From Bryobacterales bacterium (GTDB taxonomy: Bacteria > Acidobacteriota > Terriglobia > Bryobacterales > Bryobacteraceae), in assembly GCA_003169195.1 (NCBI GenBank), contig PMQB01000118.1:3550-47733 (forward strand): a DNA stretch of 44,184 nucleotides, in the 5' to 3' direction. The stretch's first letter is position 1. Each line of letters begins with the position of its first letter. Of this stretch, positions 42,436-44,184 are shown in pieces. The notes beneath the pieces are model-generated. The model saw nothing but the letters and a program-made list of their open reading frames with translations, was not told where the DNA came from and made no database searches. Position numbers and translations under genes: made by a program.

Positions 42436-43572
42436 TTAGACGCTTTTAGAATGAGAAACACTACGCTCTAACGCCTGCTCCAAAATCCGTCCTACTAATT
42501 CCGGAAACCTCTGCCCACTCGCCTTCAAAATGTTGCCGCACGAAATGTCTAAACTCGCCGACAAGCCACAATTCGCATTCACTTCCAGCACTTGGTATTC
42601 ATTCCGCTTCTTATTAAACCGGATATCCACCCGCCCATAGCTGCAACCAAACACCGATATGTATGCGCGCTTTGCAATATCAAAAAGCACCTGTCCCTGT
42701 TCGGCAGGCGTCACTTCGTACCGATAAAAAGGCCGACCCTCCGCTGGCGCCGTCTCTTCTTCGTAAAAGCCCCAATACCGGTCATAGGAGAGAAACCGCT
42801 CACTCTCTGGGATCGATGAATCAAACACTCGCTCCGTTGGGGGAAGTGTCCAAATATTGTCCGGATCGTCCCAATAACCGCCAAGAAGGATTGTGAACTC
42901 CGGTCCATCAATGAAGTCTTCCGCAAAAAGAATCTCATCCGTGCATAACAAGGACGACTCGCCTTTCAGTAGTTCGTCACGCCGGGCAACCGCCTCCTCG
43001 TCACTCCTCACCACCGACTTCAATCCGATGCCTTGGCTCGAGCTTGATTCCGATGGCTTGATAAACATGGGCGCACCCAGTCGCTCTACCAATCCATGAA
43101 TCGGCCCCTCGCCAGGCAACTCCTCCCACACCGCCGTTGGCACATTCGCTTTCCGAAACAGCTTCTTCATCGCCAGCTTCGAAGAAGATGTTTCATAAAA
43201 TCGAATGTCCGCGCCACTGAACGCCAGTCGGGCCGCTTCCATTGCTTTGACCACCGAGATGCCCGGCGTACCCGTCTCTTCATAGCCATCGCACAGATTG
43301 AACACCAGTGTTGGGCGAGCTTTGGCGCACTCCGCAATCTGCTCCATCACGCTCTGAATGTTGCCTATCACCACCACTTGCATAATCCACGGCAACTCCA
43401 ATTCCTGAAACACCGCTGCCAGTTCAATTTTGTAGCTGGCCAGATCGTAGCAATCACTGGTAACTGTAGTGCCGTCGATCCAATACGGCACCAGCGCCCA
43501 CACTACGGGCTTCATTTCCTTGAGCAGCTTTGTCAAATTCGTCGGCTCTCCCGTTACCCATACTATGCTCAA
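42436..43572 (-). CDS. ATP-grasp ligase, D-alanine-D-alanine ligase-like
   Basis: A 378-residue ATP-grasp enzyme. Marks are SVMEQIAECAKARPTLVFNL (N-terminal domain), ARLAFSGADIRFYETSSSKLAMKKLF, then the ATP-lid FIKPSESSSSQGIGLKSVV, DFIDGPEFTILLGG, and the Mg-binding GRVDIRFNKKRNEYQVLEVNANCGLS. The D-Ala-D-Ala ligase fold is clear, but the linear identity to housekeeping Ddl is low, and a ligase for other amino acids or peptides is possible. It starts with TTG; no ATG is available nearby. It heads the seven-gene minus-strand block and is divergent from the GH116 gene. Confidence 0.85.
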   Translation of the reverse strand: MSIVWVTGEPTNLTKLLKEMKPVVWALVPYWIDGTTVTSDCYDLASYKIELAAVFQELELPWIMQVVVIGNIQSVMEQIAECAKARPTLVFNLCDGYEETGTPGISVVKAMEAARLAFSGADIRFYETSSSKLAMKKLFRKANVPTAVWEELPGEGPIHGLVERLGAPMFIKPSESSSSQGIGLKSVVRSDEEAVARRDELLKGESSLLCTDEILFAEDFIDGPEFTILLGGYWDDPDNIWTLPPTERVFDSSIPESERFLSYDRYWGFYEEETAPAEGRPFYRYEVTPAEQGQVLFDIAKRAYISVFGCSYGRVDIRFNKKRNEYQVLEVNANCGLSASLDISCGNILKASGQRFPELVGRILEQALERSVSHSKSV

Positions 43573-43627
43573 CGTGGCGCCATAGCCCTACCCATAGGCT
43601 GCAGTCCACTGTTATACGCTAGTCCCG

Positions 43628-44184
43628 ATGCACCCCTCACGTCGAACCTTCCTCGGAACCGCGGCAGCCGCCGCTGCCCTGAAATCCCCCGCCCTTCCAT
43701 CCACCCCTCGCAGCACTGGCTACGCCCGCACCTTCGCCGGCCGCCAACTCCCCATGATCGCCTTCCCCCTCGGCGGCGTCGCTGCCGGATCTCTCAGCCT
43801 TGGCGGCCGAGGCCAACTCCGCGATTGGGAAATCTTCAACCGCCCCGATAAAGGCAACAACCTCTCCTACGCCCTCCCCTCCATCTGGGCGCAAGTCGGC
43901 AGTGCTAAACCGGTCGCCCACGTTCTCGAAGCCCGTTATCAACCTCCCTACGAAGGCCAAGACGGCCTCGGCTCGCAAAATGCCCCCGGCCTCTCGCGCC
44001 TCGCCTCCGCTACCTTCACCGGCGAATTCCCTCTCGCCCACATCGACTTCACCGACCCCACTCTCCCCGTCAATGTCTCCCTCGAAGCCTTCTCCCCGTT
44101 CATCCCCCACAATCCCGATGACTCCGGCCTCCCCGTCGCCATCCTCCGCTACCGCGTCACCAATCCCAACGCCCAACCGGCCAA
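43628..44184 (+). CDS. GH116 (GBA2-type) glycosidase, Tat-exported, N-terminal part
   Basis: The right edge cuts this gene after about 185 codons. The N-terminus is a twin-arginine signal (SRRTFLG followed by AAAAAA), so a folded enzyme is exported. After it the family 116 N-terminal beta domain begins: LPMIAFPLGGVAAGSLSLGG, RGQLRDWEIFNRPDKG, LARLAS-type strands and PVNVSLEAFSPFIPHNPDDSG, all as in beta-glucosylceramidase 2 relatives. Bacterial GH116 enzymes act on beta-glucosides, beta-xylosides or N-acetylglucosaminides; the catalytic acids lie beyond the window. The gene is divergent from the ATP-grasp gene, with a 55-base gap holding a weak TATACG box (43613-43618). Confidence 0.87.
   Translation, partial: MHPSRRTFLGTAAAAAALKSPALPSTPRSTGYARTFAGRQLPMIAFPLGGVAAGSLSLGGRGQLRDWEIFNRPDKGNNLSYALPSIWAQVGSAKPVAHVLEARYQPPYEGQDGLGSQNAPGLSRLASATFTGEFPLAHIDFTDPTLPVNVSLEAFSPFIPHNPDDSGLPVAILRYRVTNPNAQPA

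Noticed and set aside
43637-44176. A 179-residue open frame on the minus strand, rich in Gly and Glu
   Set aside because: It is the antisense shadow of the GH116 gene, whose plus-strand frame has a Tat signal and family motifs.
1-44184. CRISPR arrays, tRNA or rRNA genes, insertion sequences, prophage
   Set aside because: No regularly spaced direct repeats, no cloverleaf or rRNA blocks in the gaps, and no transposase or integrase motifs were seen by eye. A tRNA or covariance-model scan was not possible.

Overview
The window reads as chromosomal DNA of an acidobacterium, most likely from the Solibacteraceae/Bryobacterales side of the phylum. This is inferred from gene content and style: many exported proteins of unknown function, a GH88 enzyme, a Tat-exported GH116 enzyme, a four-domain DUF4964-DUF4965 glutaminase-like protein, a SYLF protein and an mscL with a zinc-knuckle tail. 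I see no phage, transposase, CRISPR array, rRNA or tRNA. Genes are tightly packed and no gene-free stretch exceeds 200 bases.

Layout. 1-4666: the end of a haem-pathway oxidase (hemY), a SYLF lipid-binding protein, the heat-shock repressor hrcA and ribosome-silencing factor rsfS on the minus strand, then an exported coiled-coil protein and hpt on the plus strand. 4792-8233: a secreted beta-helix protein and a small decaying cluster (an SRPBCC gene with an apparent internal deletion, a frameshifted glutaminyl-peptide cyclotransferase, and an intact CDGSH protein). 8270-15617: GH88 hydrolase, a membrane spermidine-synthase-like protein, an ankyrin protein flanked by two DUF6438 copies, wecB, infA and an SDR. 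15724-24946: a MASE1/CHASE hybrid histidine kinase with a possible leader peptide, an LssY_C protein, a glutaminase-like protein, an M20 amidohydrolase and mscL. 25048-29628: an M14 carboxypeptidase with a barrel-like protein, then fabI.

29742-36088 is one co-directional block: a gliding-type ABC exporter (ATPase, permease, GldG-like protein, DUF4340 protein) followed by a two-gene NAD salvage unit (pncB-pncA). 36121-43572 is a seven-gene minus-strand block: an ATP-grasp ligase, two exported proteins of unknown function, a TPR plus outer-membrane beta-barrel protein translationally coupled to an exported TIM-barrel glycosidase-like protein, and a ParE-type toxin-antitoxin pair. The TPR-barrel/TIM-barrel pair resembles the outer-membrane half of an exopolysaccharide export machine (as in PgaA/PgaB or PelB/PelA) with no synthase beside it. 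It is the best candidate here for an undescribed system. The window ends inside a divergent GH116 gene.

Recurring signals: ATGA stop-start overlaps join several gene pairs; two convergent gene pairs meet with abutting or shared stop codons; and three start codons sit 6-8 bases after a TACAAT box, which suggests leaderless transcripts.
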